In this document: piece after piece, positions 26,452 through 36,046 of the stretch
How positions within the stretch are numbered: position 1 is the stretch's first letter
Layout: every line of letters begins with the position of its first letter
Origin: a virus
IMG/VR virus record: IMGVR_UViG_3300036817_000176
Coordinates: 21,947 to 85,946 of that record
Length of the DNA: 64,000 bases
Reading direction: 5' to 3' (one strand)
Notes under the pieces: generated by a model
Database searches by the model: none
Told to the model about the DNA's origin: nothing
Seen by the model: the letters and a program-made list of their open reading frames with translations, nothing else
Program-made: the position numbers and the translations under genes

Positions 26452-26461
26452 GGAGTAGGGA

Positions 26462-27898
26462 ATGAGCACTAACGAATTTGAGAAAGCTATAGAAACCGCA
26501 CTGTCGCAGAAAACATGGTGGTCCCGCCTGATGGGGTCCCAGTTCGCCGCCGGTATCGCAACGTTTGTCGGGCAGATGGTGGAGCGGTGCGATTTTCTCG
26601 CCCGCCGCCTGCTACAGGAAGCGTTTATGTCCACCGCTACCAAGCGCGCCTCCATTCTTGCTGCAGCGGAGGATCGGGGCTACGTGGGGCGCATGATCAC
26701 CCCGTCCATCGGCAAGGTGAAGGTAACTAACAAGCTGACCTCACCAATCAACCTGCCGTATGGCACGCCAATCAACGCGCCGAACCGGTTGCCGTATGTG
26801 CTGTATGAAGCGGTGAAGCTCGATCCGGGCGAATCGCAGGTTGTGTCCGCCGCCCAGCTCGAGGAGAAGGTGCTCACCACCAGCATTACCGCGGAACAGA
26901 AGTGGCTGGAGCTGCTACTGAGCAAGGAGATCAGCCAGGCGGCCTCGAAAGTGGATGTTTATGTCACCGAACCCAAACGACCGGCGGAGCAGTGGGAGAA
27001 ACGTTACCAGTTCCGCCGTGCGGACGGCGAGGCCCGCGTCTATACCGAGTTCTACAAGCCCACCGAACAGCTCGGTGTGCGCTTCGGTAACGGGCTATCC
27101 GGCAAGATCCCACCGGTGGGCTCGGTGATCACCCTCAACGTGTGGTGTACGAAAGGCGATTCAACCCTGATTGAAGGCCAGAAGATGTCGCTCAACAGCG
27201 TGAATGACGCGCTGGTGGCCGGTGTGGAGATCGTCTCTGCCACCTCGATAGTTGGCGGTGCCGCGGGTGAATCCACGGAAGAGGTGCGTAAAGGGGCGCT
27301 GTATGCGACCGCCTACGACGAGCAGATCGTATGGGATAACGATTACCGGCACTTCATTACCACGCATATCCCCGATCTTATCTGGCTAAACGTGTGGGGC
27401 GAAACCGCGCAGGAAAAAGAGACGGGTTATGATCTCGATAACCTCAACCGAATCTTCTTCTCGGCTTACTCCGCCAAGAAAGACCAGGCCACGCTCGAGG
27501 CGGAGATCCTGGCGCTGTTCGAGTCCAACCACGAACTGAACCGCCGTTACCGTTATGTGCCGGTACAGCGCCGTCCATTCACCATTACGCTGAATGGCAT
27601 CATGAGCGGGCGCCAGCAGGCCGACGTGGTGCGCCAGTCGATGATTGATACCCTGACCAAAGCGTTTGGGGAAGATGCGATCGCCAACAAGAACAACTCA
27701 ACCAGCACCAGGCAGAGCGGGAGCAGCAGCAACGACACCACAATCTACGAAAAGGATATCTGGGGCGTGCTGCGTGAACTGGATAACGTTATTGAGTTCA
27801 CGCTCTCCGTGGACAACCAGTCCCGCAACGCGCTGCTGAATGAATACGTGTTCCTGGACGCGGCGAACAGCACTTACAACCTGGAGTACAAGCTGTGA
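26462..27898 (+). CDS. Baseplate wedge protein, gpJ / gp6-like
   Basis: 478 aa. Contains the Baseplate_J core pattern (LGVRFGNGLSGKIPPVGSVI, about 200-220) and the N-terminal dimerisation region with ATKRASILAAAEDRGY (about 60-75), as in gpJ/gp6 wedges. A Ser/Asn-rich linker (about 405-425) precedes the last domain. Order gp25-gp6-gp7/gpI is conserved here. Confidence 0.88.
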   Translation: MSTNEFEKAIETALSQKTWWSRLMGSQFAAGIATFVGQMVERCDFLARRLLQEAFMSTATKRASILAAAEDRGYVGRMITPSIGKVKVTNKLTSPINLPYGTPINAPNRLPYVLYEAVKLDPGESQVVSAAQLEEKVLTTSITAEQKWLELLLSKEISQAASKVDVYVTEPKRPAEQWEKRYQFRRADGEARVYTEFYKPTEQLGVRFGNGLSGKIPPVGSVITLNVWCTKGDSTLIEGQKMSLNSVNDALVAGVEIVSATSIVGGAAGESTEEVRKGALYATAYDEQIVWDNDYRHFITTHIPDLIWLNVWGETAQEKETGYDLDNLNRIFFSAYSAKKDQATLEAEILALFESNHELNRRYRYVPVQRRPFTITLNGIMSGRQQADVVRQSMIDTLTKAFGEDAIANKNNSTSTRQSGSSSNDTTIYEKDIWGVLRELDNVIEFTLSVDNQSRNALLNEYVFLDAANSTYNLEYKL

Positions 27899-28755
27899 AA
27901 ACAGACTGGCTAAAACAACGGCTGACAGCAGCCAAGCAGGCTTCGCCCATGTGGGCGGAGCTGGCAGAAGCCATACAGGAAGTCTTTGAGGGGCAGATAG
28001 AGCCGCTGCTGGACCGCCTGAAGGGGCTTACCAGCGCCTACACCATGGACAGTGACGACCTGCTGCAGCGTATTAACGAGCTCGGGGAGTTCTTCATTCT
28101 GTCGGACCGCGTGGACAAAGCAGACTGGCCGCTGGCGCTTATGCAGCGCCACGACGAGATCCACATGAAGAAAACCGACTATCCGCTGCTGAACACCATC
28201 AGCCGCGAATTTAGCGGGATGAAGGCGACGTGGGAACCGCTGTATGCGCCCAAAGACCAGGTGAATTACCCCTACGGAAGCCGGTTCGTCATCAAAAGCC
28301 AGCTCGAGTATGAAACCATCCCGGAGAAGGATTGGTTCATGACCTCGAGGGGCGTGATCCGCCTGCCGATCACCTCCCTGCATAACTTCGGGGATGCGCT
28401 GAGCATTGACGAACGCGCCGCTGCGTTTGAGGAGGTCATGACCCGCTTTATCGAGCCGCTGATCCCGCTGCATATCGTGTTTGAAGGTCCGCAGTATTAC
28501 ATGATCTACACCGTGCGCGAGCTGGAGGAGATTTTTGCGCTGCTGCTGGCCGAGTGTGGCCAGACGTTCCCACCAGCACTGGAATCGAACATGCTCAAAC
28601 GCCCGGAAGAGCTGGCCACCGCGCCGGACGGTATCACGCAAACCATGCCGGTGATGAACAACGGCGTGGCGTATGCGTACAGCTACCGGGCGCGTATGGA
28701 TGCCTCCCCACTGGACGCATGGACGCTGGATCGGCAATTCCCAGGCGCGCCATAA
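27895..28755 (+). CDS. Baseplate wedge protein, gpI / gp7-like
   Basis: 286 aa, GTG start overlapping the previous TGA by 4 bp. Helical N-terminus (MKTDWLKQRLTAAKQASPMW) and a mixed C-terminal domain. By position after the gpJ-type gene it is the gpI/gp7 component that attaches fibres to the wedge. The family assignment is mainly from order. Confidence 0.6.
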   Translation: MKTDWLKQRLTAAKQASPMWAELAEAIQEVFEGQIEPLLDRLKGLTSAYTMDSDDLLQRINELGEFFILSDRVDKADWPLALMQRHDEIHMKKTDYPLLNTISREFSGMKATWEPLYAPKDQVNYPYGSRFVIKSQLEYETIPEKDWFMTSRGVIRLPITSLHNFGDALSIDERAAAFEEVMTRFIEPLIPLHIVFEGPQYYMIYTVRELEEIFALLLAECGQTFPPALESNMLKRPEELATAPDGITQTMPVMNNGVAYAYSYRARMDASPLDAWTLDRQFPGAP

Positions 28756-28815
28756 CGATGTGTTAGCATACCTGCGCCCCCTTTCCCGGCTTCAGCCTCT
28801 CGCCCAGAGGCTGCT

Positions 28816-29232
28816 ATGGCACAAACTGTCACACTCTATGAAGCAAAGCTCCTCTATCGCTATTTCGATAGACGCGCGAAGGCCAGTATTGGCCTGAATA
28901 CCTTCCGGCTCGGGAAAGCCGTATGGGGGAAGGGGAACACTACCTTAGTCAACGGGGCCCCGTCGGTCACCACGATCCCATCAAACCTCGCCACCGTGGA
29001 CGGGGTATTCCTGACCAACCAACCCATTTACAGCTATGCCAACGGGCGGATCACCGTTCGCGCTACCCTGCAGCCCGGGGACATTCCCGCTGGCCAACAG
29101 TTTGAGTTCACCACGCTCGGCATTCTGGATGATGAAAACGGGCTGGTGGCCGTGCTGGTATCCACACCGATGTGGCTTCATGACAAGCGCTCGCTGGTCA
29201 TCGAGGGCTATATCGACACCAACATCGCGTAA
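28816..29232 (+). CDS. Baseplate or tail fibre attachment protein, 138 aa
   Basis: Beta-rich small protein with the N-terminal pattern TLYEAKLLYRYFDRRA resembling the attachment region of collar-type tail fibre proteins (gpH N-terminal family). Lies between wedge genes and the long fibre gene. Likely the adaptor that docks the fibre. Moderate confidence. Confidence 0.5.
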   Translation: MAQTVTLYEAKLLYRYFDRRAKASIGLNTFRLGKAVWGKGNTTLVNGAPSVTTIPSNLATVDGVFLTNQPIYSYANGRITVRATLQPGDIPAGQQFEFTTLGILDDENGLVAVLVSTPMWLHDKRSLVIEGYIDTNIA

Positions 29233-29243
29233 GGGGAGGGGCT

Positions 29244-30221
29244 ATGTCTGAGCATGAGATAGTTCTACTCCCGCCGACAGATATCGATTATGCCGCGCTG
29301 CCGCTGCTGGCTGATGTGCAGTTTCTGGAGCCGTTCGCCGCCGATGCGCTGAACCGTAAATTCCATGGGATTGTTCCGCCGGGGATCTACCGCGGCTATC
29401 AGTACAGCCTGCCCGGACAGATGCAACTGACGATCGGCAAGGACATGACCGGTGTGGCCGTGGTGGAGCTGGGGAACTGGAGCCTGAACGTTCACCAGGT
29501 GGCGCCGGTTACCCTGACCGTACCTGCAGGCTTTAAGGGCTACGTCATCCTCGATGCCATCTATGGCGTCGGCATTGTCACCAAACAGGTCAGCTCGAGC
29601 AGCCAGATTGACGCCGCAACGATCAAGCTGGTGGCCACGGCCGACCTGAAGCCGCAACACGTCATCCTGTACACCCTGGATGTGCCAGCCAGCGCCACCA
29701 GTATGCAGCATAGCTATATCAGCTCGGCTGACCGCATGGCTATGTCTCTGGCGCGCAGCTCGCGCGTGGACGGCGGTTACTTCGTTAACAGCCCCGAAGG
29801 GACCATGACGGTGCAGATCCGCCGCGGACCTGACGCCGAGCGCCGCACGTTCCCGGGTCTGGACGGTGAACCTTTCTGGACACTCGATACCCACCGGTTC
29901 GCCATCGGCATCGAGGGCGAACCGGGCGGCCTGCTGCTACCGGCGTCAAAGGTCGTCGAAGCGGCGGCCGTGACCGCTACCCCGCAGGGGGCGTACCAGT
30001 TCACCAAAGCGGGCACGTTGACCCTCCCGGCAGTCGCGCGCACCGGCGAGCACGTCCGGGTAAGCGTGACGGCTGCAGCCGTGGCGGCGGCGCTGGACTG
30101 TCAGGTTGTCGTTTCTGACGGTTCAGCCATTGCTACACGGGGCGGTGATGCTCTGGCTGTCAGCATGGACGTGACTCAGGAATTTGTGTTTATCAAAACC
30201 ACCACCGGCTGGAGGTGCTAA
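29244..30221 (+). CDS. Tail fibre adaptor / baseplate-proximal protein, 325 aa
   Basis: Not assigned to a named family. Beta-rich, with a compact N-terminal domain that opens LPPTDIDYAALPLLADVQFL and a C-terminal carbohydrate-module-like beta region (about 240-325). Its TAA overlaps the ATG of the long tail fibre by one base (TAATG), so the two are coupled; probably a fibre adaptor. Confidence 0.55.
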   Translation: MSEHEIVLLPPTDIDYAALPLLADVQFLEPFAADALNRKFHGIVPPGIYRGYQYSLPGQMQLTIGKDMTGVAVVELGNWSLNVHQVAPVTLTVPAGFKGYVILDAIYGVGIVTKQVSSSSQIDAATIKLVATADLKPQHVILYTLDVPASATSMQHSYISSADRMAMSLARSSRVDGGYFVNSPEGTMTVQIRRGPDAERRTFPGLDGEPFWTLDTHRFAIGIEGEPGGLLLPASKVVEAAAVTATPQGAYQFTKAGTLTLPAVARTGEHVRVSVTAAAVAAALDCQVVVSDGSAIATRGGDALAVSMDVTQEFVFIKTTTGWRC

Positions 30222-33200
30222 TGGCTGTATTAGCGAAGATCTCAGCCCGGCAACTCCTGCTGCTGGATCTGAATCTTGAGAAAGTTAACAACTGGGGCGC
30301 CAGTTCGGCGGTCAATGACCCCAGCGACCTCACCTATGCGACTGCAGGAGCAGTCAAAAAGGCCTATGACCTGGCGAAGGCGGCTCTTCCGGCCACGTCC
30401 AATGCGGTATCAGCCAGCAAACTGCTAACGGCGCGCACGATCAGCCTGACCGGTGACGCCACCGGCAACGGGAACTTTGACGGCTCGGCCAACCTGTCTA
30501 TTGCTCTGGATCTGAAGGCCTCCGGCGTGGCCGCGGGGACCTATCGATCCGTCACGGTCGATGCCAGAGGCATAGTGACGGGCGGTACCAACCCGACCAC
30601 GCTGGCGGGCTACGGCATCACCGATGCGCTGGGCATCAAAGACAACGCCGTTTCTGCCAGCAAGCTGGCCACCGCGCGCACGATCGCTCTTACCGGCGAC
30701 GCCACCGGTAACGCCACCTTTGACGGCTCGGCCAACCTGTCCATTGCTCTGACGGCCAAAGATACCGGCGTCGTGGCGGGCACCTACTCATCTGTGACGG
30801 TCGATTCCAAGGGGCGCGTAACGGCAGGGGCCGCGCTTGCCTCCGCCGATCTGCCTGCCTCCGGCGTCACTGCCGGGACCTATCGATCGGTGACGGTCGA
30901 TAGCAAGGGGATTGTGACCGGCGGCACGAACCCGACCACGCTGGCGGGCTATGGCATCACCGATGCGCTGGGCATCAAAGACAACGCCGTTTCTGCCAGC
31001 AAGCTGGCCACCGCACGCACTATTACCTTTACCGGCGATGCTACCGGCAGTGGGACCTTTGACGGTTCGGGTAACCTCTCCATCGCCCTGACTGGCCGCT
31101 CCACTGGCGTTGCGGCGGGTACCTACCGATCGGTGACGGTCGATGTGAGGGGGGACGTTACGGCCGGTTCCAATCCGACCACGCTGGCAGGCTACGGCAT
31201 TACCGACGCGGCGCCGATCGCCCACGTATCAGCTGGTGGTAACGCACACGCTGCAGCCACTACCACGCTGGCAGGCTTTATGTCCGCAGCGGACAAGGCC
31301 AAGCTGGATGGGATCGCCAGCAGCGCCACCAACTACACCCACCCGAGCGGCGACGGCAACTTGCACGTTCCGGCCACTGGCAACAACAACAGCGGCAAGG
31401 TACTACGCGCGGGCGCGACGGCGGGATCCCTGTCGTGGGCCACCCTCACACCGGCCGACGTCGGCGCGTTGCCAGATTCCGGCGGGGGCATTAAGGGCAA
31501 CTTCTGGCGCGAATCAGGCGGTAAGCAGTATGCGCTGACGGCACACCTGGGCTGGACCGCCGAGGCGAAGCCTAACCTTATCCTGCTGGCCAGGAAGTAC
31601 GTCACTACCTTTGTGGCCAAAACCGGCTTTATCGGGCGTATCCTTTTCGATCGCGGCTCCAACACCGCCAACATGCGCACCGACTATGTGGATGTAAACG
31701 TATCGTGCGCCTATCAGACGAACCGTGCGGAGATCCTGTACCGCACCGGCATCTCGCTGGATGATGCCAGGATTGTCGAGGTGACCTACAACAGCGAGGT
31801 GTATTACGCGCTGTATCGTCCGAGCGTGACCACCAGCAACAGCGAGGTGATCGTCGATGGCCATTCATTTGGTGGCGGCCTGCCGCTGCTGATCCCGGAT
31901 GCCACGGCATACACCGTGACCGATGTCGTGACCACTGATAGCCTGTATCACGTCAACAACAAGCCGACTTCTTCCGACGTGGGTCTGGGCAACCTCGATA
32001 ACGCCAGGCAGATGCGCGCGACGCTGACGAACGGCTACTGGGGTCTGACGGATGCCGCCGGGAGCTCGTCGGCCTATATTCGTACCACGTCCTCGGGGAT
32101 CATCCCGTATCAGTCCGGCTCATCGAGCGCGCTCGGTACCAGCACCTGGCAGTTCAACAGCGCCTATGTCAAAACCTTCTATGAAGATGGCGCGTCGCTG
32201 GTGACCAAGTATCTGGGCATCAGTGATAACGCCGTATCGGCGACCAAGCTGGCCACCGCCCGCACGCTGACGATCGGCAACACCGGCAAGACTTTTGACG
32301 GCTCGGCTAACGTGTCCTGGACACTGGACGAACTGGGGGCGCTGCCGATCAAAGGCGGGGCGTTAACCGGCGCTATCAGCCTGCCTGGCGGAAGGTCACT
32401 GAGAATCGTTGCTACGACGACGAACCCGGCGGCGGTCGTGAGCTCTGAAGGTGGCTACGCCATGCTCTGGCGCGACCCGACTGCGGATGAAGCGGCGGCC
32501 GGTAAGTCGATGGAGTTCGTTGGCATCAACCGGTCCAGTCAGCTGATCTTCCGCCAGGATAAGGGGAACGGAGACGGAAAATACAGCGATCAGATCGTGT
32601 ATCACACGGGTAACAAGCCGTCAGCTTCCGACGTGGGCGCACTGCCAGCCGTGGGCGGAAACCCGACGGGTAACGTCTATGTAGACAAGGGCGCTTCCGC
32701 CGAACCGAACATTGGCGTGAAGCGTGATGTTCGCCTCCTGTACCTGTATGACAGCGGTTCGCACCATGGCCTTTACAGCACCGGCCTTTCCGGCAAGGTT
32801 AACGCTTCGCTGATCCGTCGCGTCGTGGCCACCGGCGATATCGATATCGGGTCCACGATGGACGCGGGCGGCGTCGTGACGATGTACGGCGATCCGCGCT
32901 CGGCCGTGGCGCAGGGCACTAACGCCGCCTCACTGGTGCGCAAGGACTACGCCGACGCGCAGTTTGTTTCTGGTACCGGCGGTACCGGCGTCGGCAACAA
33001 CCCACTGCTGGAAACCACCACCGGCGGGGTGAGGGACTTCAACCTGGCCAAGACCAACGGTACCTTCACCGTGGCTAACGGCTGGCTGAACGGTATCTCC
33101 AACGTTGGCGCTACATCAGTAGGCCACTCAGGTATTGTTGAGGTTTTCCAGCGTGCTTTTGATAACCAGACCACACAGGTCTTTACCGGTACGGCATCAG

Positions 33201-34774
33201 TTGACGGCGTTCGTGTCTCTAACTCCTCTTCGCGTACCTGGGTAAGCGCCGCCGAAGACTGGGGTCCCTGGATCAAGTGCGGCATATACGAAAGCGTGAA
33301 CATGTACCGCGCTGGTATTCTGCGCCTTAACGCCGAAGGTGCGAATGGCCCGGATGGCAACTACCCGTTTTACACGCTGACCAAAGAGAAGTTCCGCACC
33401 GATACCACCAGCTATTACGGCATTGGTGAGCTGGGCTTCAGGGTAAATGCCGCCAACCGCTACGATCCCCACACGGCAGATCTAATGGTGAGAGTGACCG
33501 CGCAGGTCAAGCCAAGTGGCGACGAGCATGACGGTCGTATGTATCTGGCCGCACGCCGCCGTGACGCGGCCGGTGGTATAGCTGATGTCAGCGTTCTGGC
33601 ACTGGACAGGGATTCCGGCGCGGTATTCACGCACAGCTCGAAAAGCGTCTCGATCAAGGCGGGTGTGATTAATGCGATCGATGCGTATTTAACAGGCTCA
33701 CTGACGCTGGGCGGAAAGCTCCAGCATTCCCTGTATCCCGGCGCGAATAAACAGTTGCTGAACGTCAATACCAACGGTCAGGTTTACCTGGGCAACCCGG
33801 AAGCCGCCAGCGTTGACATTGAAACCGTGGACGGGATGGCGCGCGTGAAAGTGGCCGGTGGGACGGGTTATCGTATCTACCATGAAAACTTCAAACCCAC
33901 AGCATCCGACGTGGGCGCCGCACCGGATGGGTATGGTCTGGGCGGCTACGGCAAAATCATTTCCACCGTTACAGGGAATACCGATCTGCGTCGGCAGTCC
34001 GGCTTCTTCCAGGGTTCCAACGTAAACGGACTCCCGGTAGGGAATGCCTGGGCCTACGTGTTTTCGCAGGCGCATAACAACACTAATGGCTATTTCGGCT
34101 ACCTGGCGATCAACTTCAACGGATCTTCGGCGTGGATTGGGGGGCAGGAGGCAGGCAACCAGAAAGGACCTTTCGCGGTCGTTCTGGATAACAGCCCCAA
34201 CACCTATAACTCGATCAAGATGAGCAACTGGTTCCGCTCCACGGGCGATACCGGCTGGTTCAACGAGACATACGGCGGCGGTTTTCATATGACCGACTCG
34301 CTGTATGTCCGCGTTTATAACAATAAGCGAATACATGTACCAAGCACCGCTGATGACGCGATAAACGTAGCGGGTGGCATCTGGATGGGTGGCCTGCTGC
34401 AGGCGGCCAATATGAGACTGGCTGGTGCTGCGTGGATAAATGGCGGCCAGCCGGTTGAGGATAACGCACTCACCCGTAAAGACTACGTGGATAACAAAAC
34501 GTGGGCCGCCTGGCAGGGCAACCAGGACGTTATCACTGGCGGCTGGGCGCAGGTTGGCTCGTATCTCATGTGTGCGGTTCACACTAACGCCGGTATCCCG
34601 GGTTTAAACAACCTGATTTCTGGCGCGTATCTGGTCCCGTCTGGTGCGGGTAAGAAAAGCTATGAAGGCAGCGGCTCTATCCCCGGCACATGGCGACAGA
34701 TGGGGGCGCTGGGTTCCGCCAACACCGACTCCGAGTGGGATGACCGTACAACTCTCTTCTTCCGCGTAGCGTAG
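30221..34774 (+). CDS. Long tail fibre protein with internal repeats, 1517 aa
   Basis: ATG 30221 with GGAGGT upstream. The N-terminus (residues about 1-50) is a baseplate-binding helix region. Residues about 60-345 contain repeats with the pattern GTYRSVTVD-x-x-G-x-VTGG-x-NPTTLAGYGITDA and SASKLATARTI, typical of phage fibre shafts; related modules recur further on (KPTSSDVG, NKPSASDVG, FKPTASDVG). The C-terminal about 150 residues, rich in Trp and Gly, are the probable receptor-binding tip. Role: host recognition. No invertase or inverted gene segment is visible beside it. Confidence 0.9.
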   Translation: MAVLAKISARQLLLLDLNLEKVNNWGASSAVNDPSDLTYATAGAVKKAYDLAKAALPATSNAVSASKLLTARTISLTGDATGNGNFDGSANLSIALDLKASGVAAGTYRSVTVDARGIVTGGTNPTTLAGYGITDALGIKDNAVSASKLATARTIALTGDATGNATFDGSANLSIALTAKDTGVVAGTYSSVTVDSKGRVTAGAALASADLPASGVTAGTYRSVTVDSKGIVTGGTNPTTLAGYGITDALGIKDNAVSASKLATARTITFTGDATGSGTFDGSGNLSIALTGRSTGVAAGTYRSVTVDVRGDVTAGSNPTTLAGYGITDAAPIAHVSAGGNAHAAATTTLAGFMSAADKAKLDGIASSATNYTHPSGDGNLHVPATGNNNSGKVLRAGATAGSLSWATLTPADVGALPDSGGGIKGNFWRESGGKQYALTAHLGWTAEAKPNLILLARKYVTTFVAKTGFIGRILFDRGSNTANMRTDYVDVNVSCAYQTNRAEILYRTGISLDDARIVEVTYNSEVYYALYRPSVTTSNSEVIVDGHSFGGGLPLLIPDATAYTVTDVVTTDSLYHVNNKPTSSDVGLGNLDNARQMRATLTNGYWGLTDAAGSSSAYIRTTSSGIIPYQSGSSSALGTSTWQFNSAYVKTFYEDGASLVTKYLGISDNAVSATKLATARTLTIGNTGKTFDGSANVSWTLDELGALPIKGGALTGAISLPGGRSLRIVATTTNPAAVVSSEGGYAMLWRDPTADEAAAGKSMEFVGINRSSQLIFRQDKGNGDGKYSDQIVYHTGNKPSASDVGALPAVGGNPTGNVYVDKGASAEPNIGVKRDVRLLYLYDSGSHHGLYSTGLSGKVNASLIRRVVATGDIDIGSTMDAGGVVTMYGDPRSAVAQGTNAASLVRKDYADAQFVSGTGGTGVGNNPLLETTTGGVRDFNLAKTNGTFTVANGWLNGISNVGATSVGHSGIVEVFQRAFDNQTTQVFTGTASVDGVRVSNSSSRTWVSAAEDWGPWIKCGIYESVNMYRAGILRLNAEGANGPDGNYPFYTLTKEKFRTDTTSYYGIGELGFRVNAANRYDPHTADLMVRVTAQVKPSGDEHDGRMYLAARRRDAAGGIADVSVLALDRDSGAVFTHSSKSVSIKAGVINAIDAYLTGSLTLGGKLQHSLYPGANKQLLNVNTNGQVYLGNPEAASVDIETVDGMARVKVAGGTGYRIYHENFKPTASDVGAAPDGYGLGGYGKIISTVTGNTDLRRQSGFFQGSNVNGLPVGNAWAYVFSQAHNNTNGYFGYLAINFNGSSAWIGGQEAGNQKGPFAVVLDNSPNTYNSIKMSNWFRSTGDTGWFNETYGGGFHMTDSLYVRVYNNKRIHVPSTADDAINVAGGIWMGGLLQAANMRLAGAAWINGGQPVEDNALTRKDYVDNKTWAAWQGNQDVITGGWAQVGSYLMCAVHTNAGIPGLNNLISGAYLVPSGAGKKSYEGSGSIPGTWRQMGALGSANTDSEWDDRTTLFFRVA
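30538..31023 (+). repeat. Near-identical direct repeats inside the tail fibre gene
   Basis: The segments at about 30538-30683 and 30873-31023 are almost identical at DNA level (both run through CCGACCACGCTGGCGGGCTA and on to GCATCAAAGACAACGCCG). Further, more diverged copies follow to about 31210. Such repeats allow unequal recombination that changes shaft length. Confidence 0.85.
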
Positions 34775-34784
34775 GGCGCTGATA

Positions 34785-35249
34785 ATGAAATATTCATCTG
34801 TTAAAGATTTACAGTGGGGCAACGCCGAGCGCACCACGATCCTGATGACGGTTAACTTCGACCTTATCGGTGAAGCGCCGTTTACCGCCTCCGCCACGGA
34901 TACGGCAGAGCATGGCGTCCAGCTCTTTAAGGACGCCGTGGCGGGAAAATTTGGCCCGATTGCCGCCTGGGTCGATGACCGCGACTACTACGGTGCCTGG
35001 AAAGCCGAAAGGGCGGAAAAGGTGGCGGCGATCGTCGTCGAAGTGGACGGTATGCTGTTTGACGGTGATGAAAACTCCCAGAACCGCATGGGACGTGCGG
35101 TGGCCATCGCCGACAGTCTGGAAGATAAAGTGTCGTGGACGCTGGCGGATAATACCGTGGCGCAGGTGACAGTGGCCCAGCTCAAGCAGGCGCTGGTGCT
35201 GGCAAGCCTCGAACAGACCCGGATCTGGAACGAAGAGCGACCGGAGTAG
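34785..35249 (+). CDS. Tail fibre assembly protein (DUF4376-containing)
   Basis: 154 aa. C-terminal region with EVDGMLFDGDENSQNRMGRA matches the DUF4376 pattern (F-D-x-D-E-x-S-x-x-R-M) found in tail fibre assembly chaperones and next to fibre genes. It directly follows the fibre gene, separated by 10 bp. Expected to help trimerisation or attachment of the fibre. Confidence 0.85.
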   Translation: MKYSSVKDLQWGNAERTTILMTVNFDLIGEAPFTASATDTAEHGVQLFKDAVAGKFGPIAAWVDDRDYYGAWKAERAEKVAAIVVEVDGMLFDGDENSQNRMGRAVAIADSLEDKVSWTLADNTVAQVTVAQLKQALVLASLEQTRIWNEERPE

Positions 35250-35256
35250 TAATGAC

Positions 35257-35282
35257 AAAGGCCCCAAAAGGGGCCTTTTTTA
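35257..35282 (+). terminator. Intrinsic terminator after the tail fibre unit
   Basis: Perfect stem AAAGGCCCC (35257-35265) / GGGGCCTTT (35270-35278) with an AAAA loop and a run of seven T. Ends the long unit that begins at 20472. Confidence 0.95.
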
Positions 35283-35284
35283 TG

Positions 35285-35293
35285 ACATCCTAA
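35285..35293 (+). promoter_or_regulatory. ACATCCTAA element, site F
   Basis: ACATCCTAACG lies two bases after the terminator T-run and 29 bp before the start codon at 35322. There is no convincing -10 box on either side, so if it drives transcription it must do so with a non-sigma70 factor. Confidence 0.55.
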
Positions 35294-35321
35294 CGCCAAA
35301 CCAAAGAGAAGGAGTCTATGA

Positions 35322-35924
35322 ATGTCAGAGTTTGACTGGACTGCCCCGAATGCAAGGAATTTTAAGCTGTGCTTTGCCGCTGGGTCAGGTATGGATACGG
35401 CGCTGGAAATTGGCGCCGGGGAAGGGCATAACACGGCCATGCTGGCGGGCCGGTTCGGCTCGGTTATGGTGGTGGACTCGCAGGTAAGCCCGGCGCTTCA
35501 CCAGGTGGCGACAGCGCACCGCAATATCACTCTGTTGAAGGGTCTGCTGGTGGAGCGTATCGCGGCCTGTTCCCGCTCCCTGCTGTTTGACTTCATCTAC
35601 GTGAACGGCGCCAGTATCGCCCAGGACGTGCTGTTGGATCTGACGCTGGCATGGAGCCGCCTGAAGCCGGGCGGGGTGATGCTGATTGACGATTACGATC
35701 GCCAGAATGACGCCAGCACACGTCTGGACCCGCTCATGCTGGCCGCCTTAACGCAGGAGCGGCGCTGGGATCTGTTTTCACCCCGGGCAGCGGTAGACAG
35801 CTTTATCCGGGTCAACGCGGAAGCTGAACCGCTGTTCATCGGCTATCAGGTTGTACTACGCCGCCGGTTCGATATCCGCACTCACCTCACCCCCGTGGAG
35901 CCTTCTGTCAGCCTGCAGGAGTAA
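35322..35924 (+). CDS. SAM-dependent methyltransferase-like protein, 200 aa
   Basis: Class I methyltransferase fold: motif I EIGAGEGHNT (about 28-37), motif II acidic end VMVVD, and a C-terminal FDFIYVNGA ... LKPGGVMLIDDY as in the Methyltransf_24 group. The usual IDG Asp is Asn here (VNG), so activity is uncertain. Transcribed alone behind ACATCCTAA site F, between tail fibre and lysis/Dar genes, which suggests a late role such as modifying a virion or cell-surface component. Substrate unknown. Confidence 0.75.
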   Translation: MSEFDWTAPNARNFKLCFAAGSGMDTALEIGAGEGHNTAMLAGRFGSVMVVDSQVSPALHQVATAHRNITLLKGLLVERIAACSRSLLFDFIYVNGASIAQDVLLDLTLAWSRLKPGGVMLIDDYDRQNDASTRLDPLMLAALTQERRWDLFSPRAAVDSFIRVNAEAEPLFIGYQVVLRRRFDIRTHLTPVEPSVSLQE

Positions 35925-35974
35925 CCGGATTTTCATCCAATAGAGCCAATCCGCAAAAACAGGGCCGGGACGGT

Positions 35975-36014
35975 TACAATATTAACATCCTAACCCCGTA
36001 TCAGATTGCTGATA
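35975..36014 (+). promoter_or_regulatory. Promoter-like TACAAT and ACATCCTAA element, site E, for the holin/Dar operon
   Basis: TACAAT (35975-35980, preceded by GGT) is a plausible -10. The element core follows at 35985-35993, then a perfect 6-bp hairpin TATCAG (35999-36004) / CTGATA (36009-36014). The holin start codon is at 36047. The remaining gap 35925-36046 holds nothing else. Confidence 0.55.
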
Positions 36015-36046
36015 GTGGAGGTCAGGTGTTAACGACGGGAGGGAGT

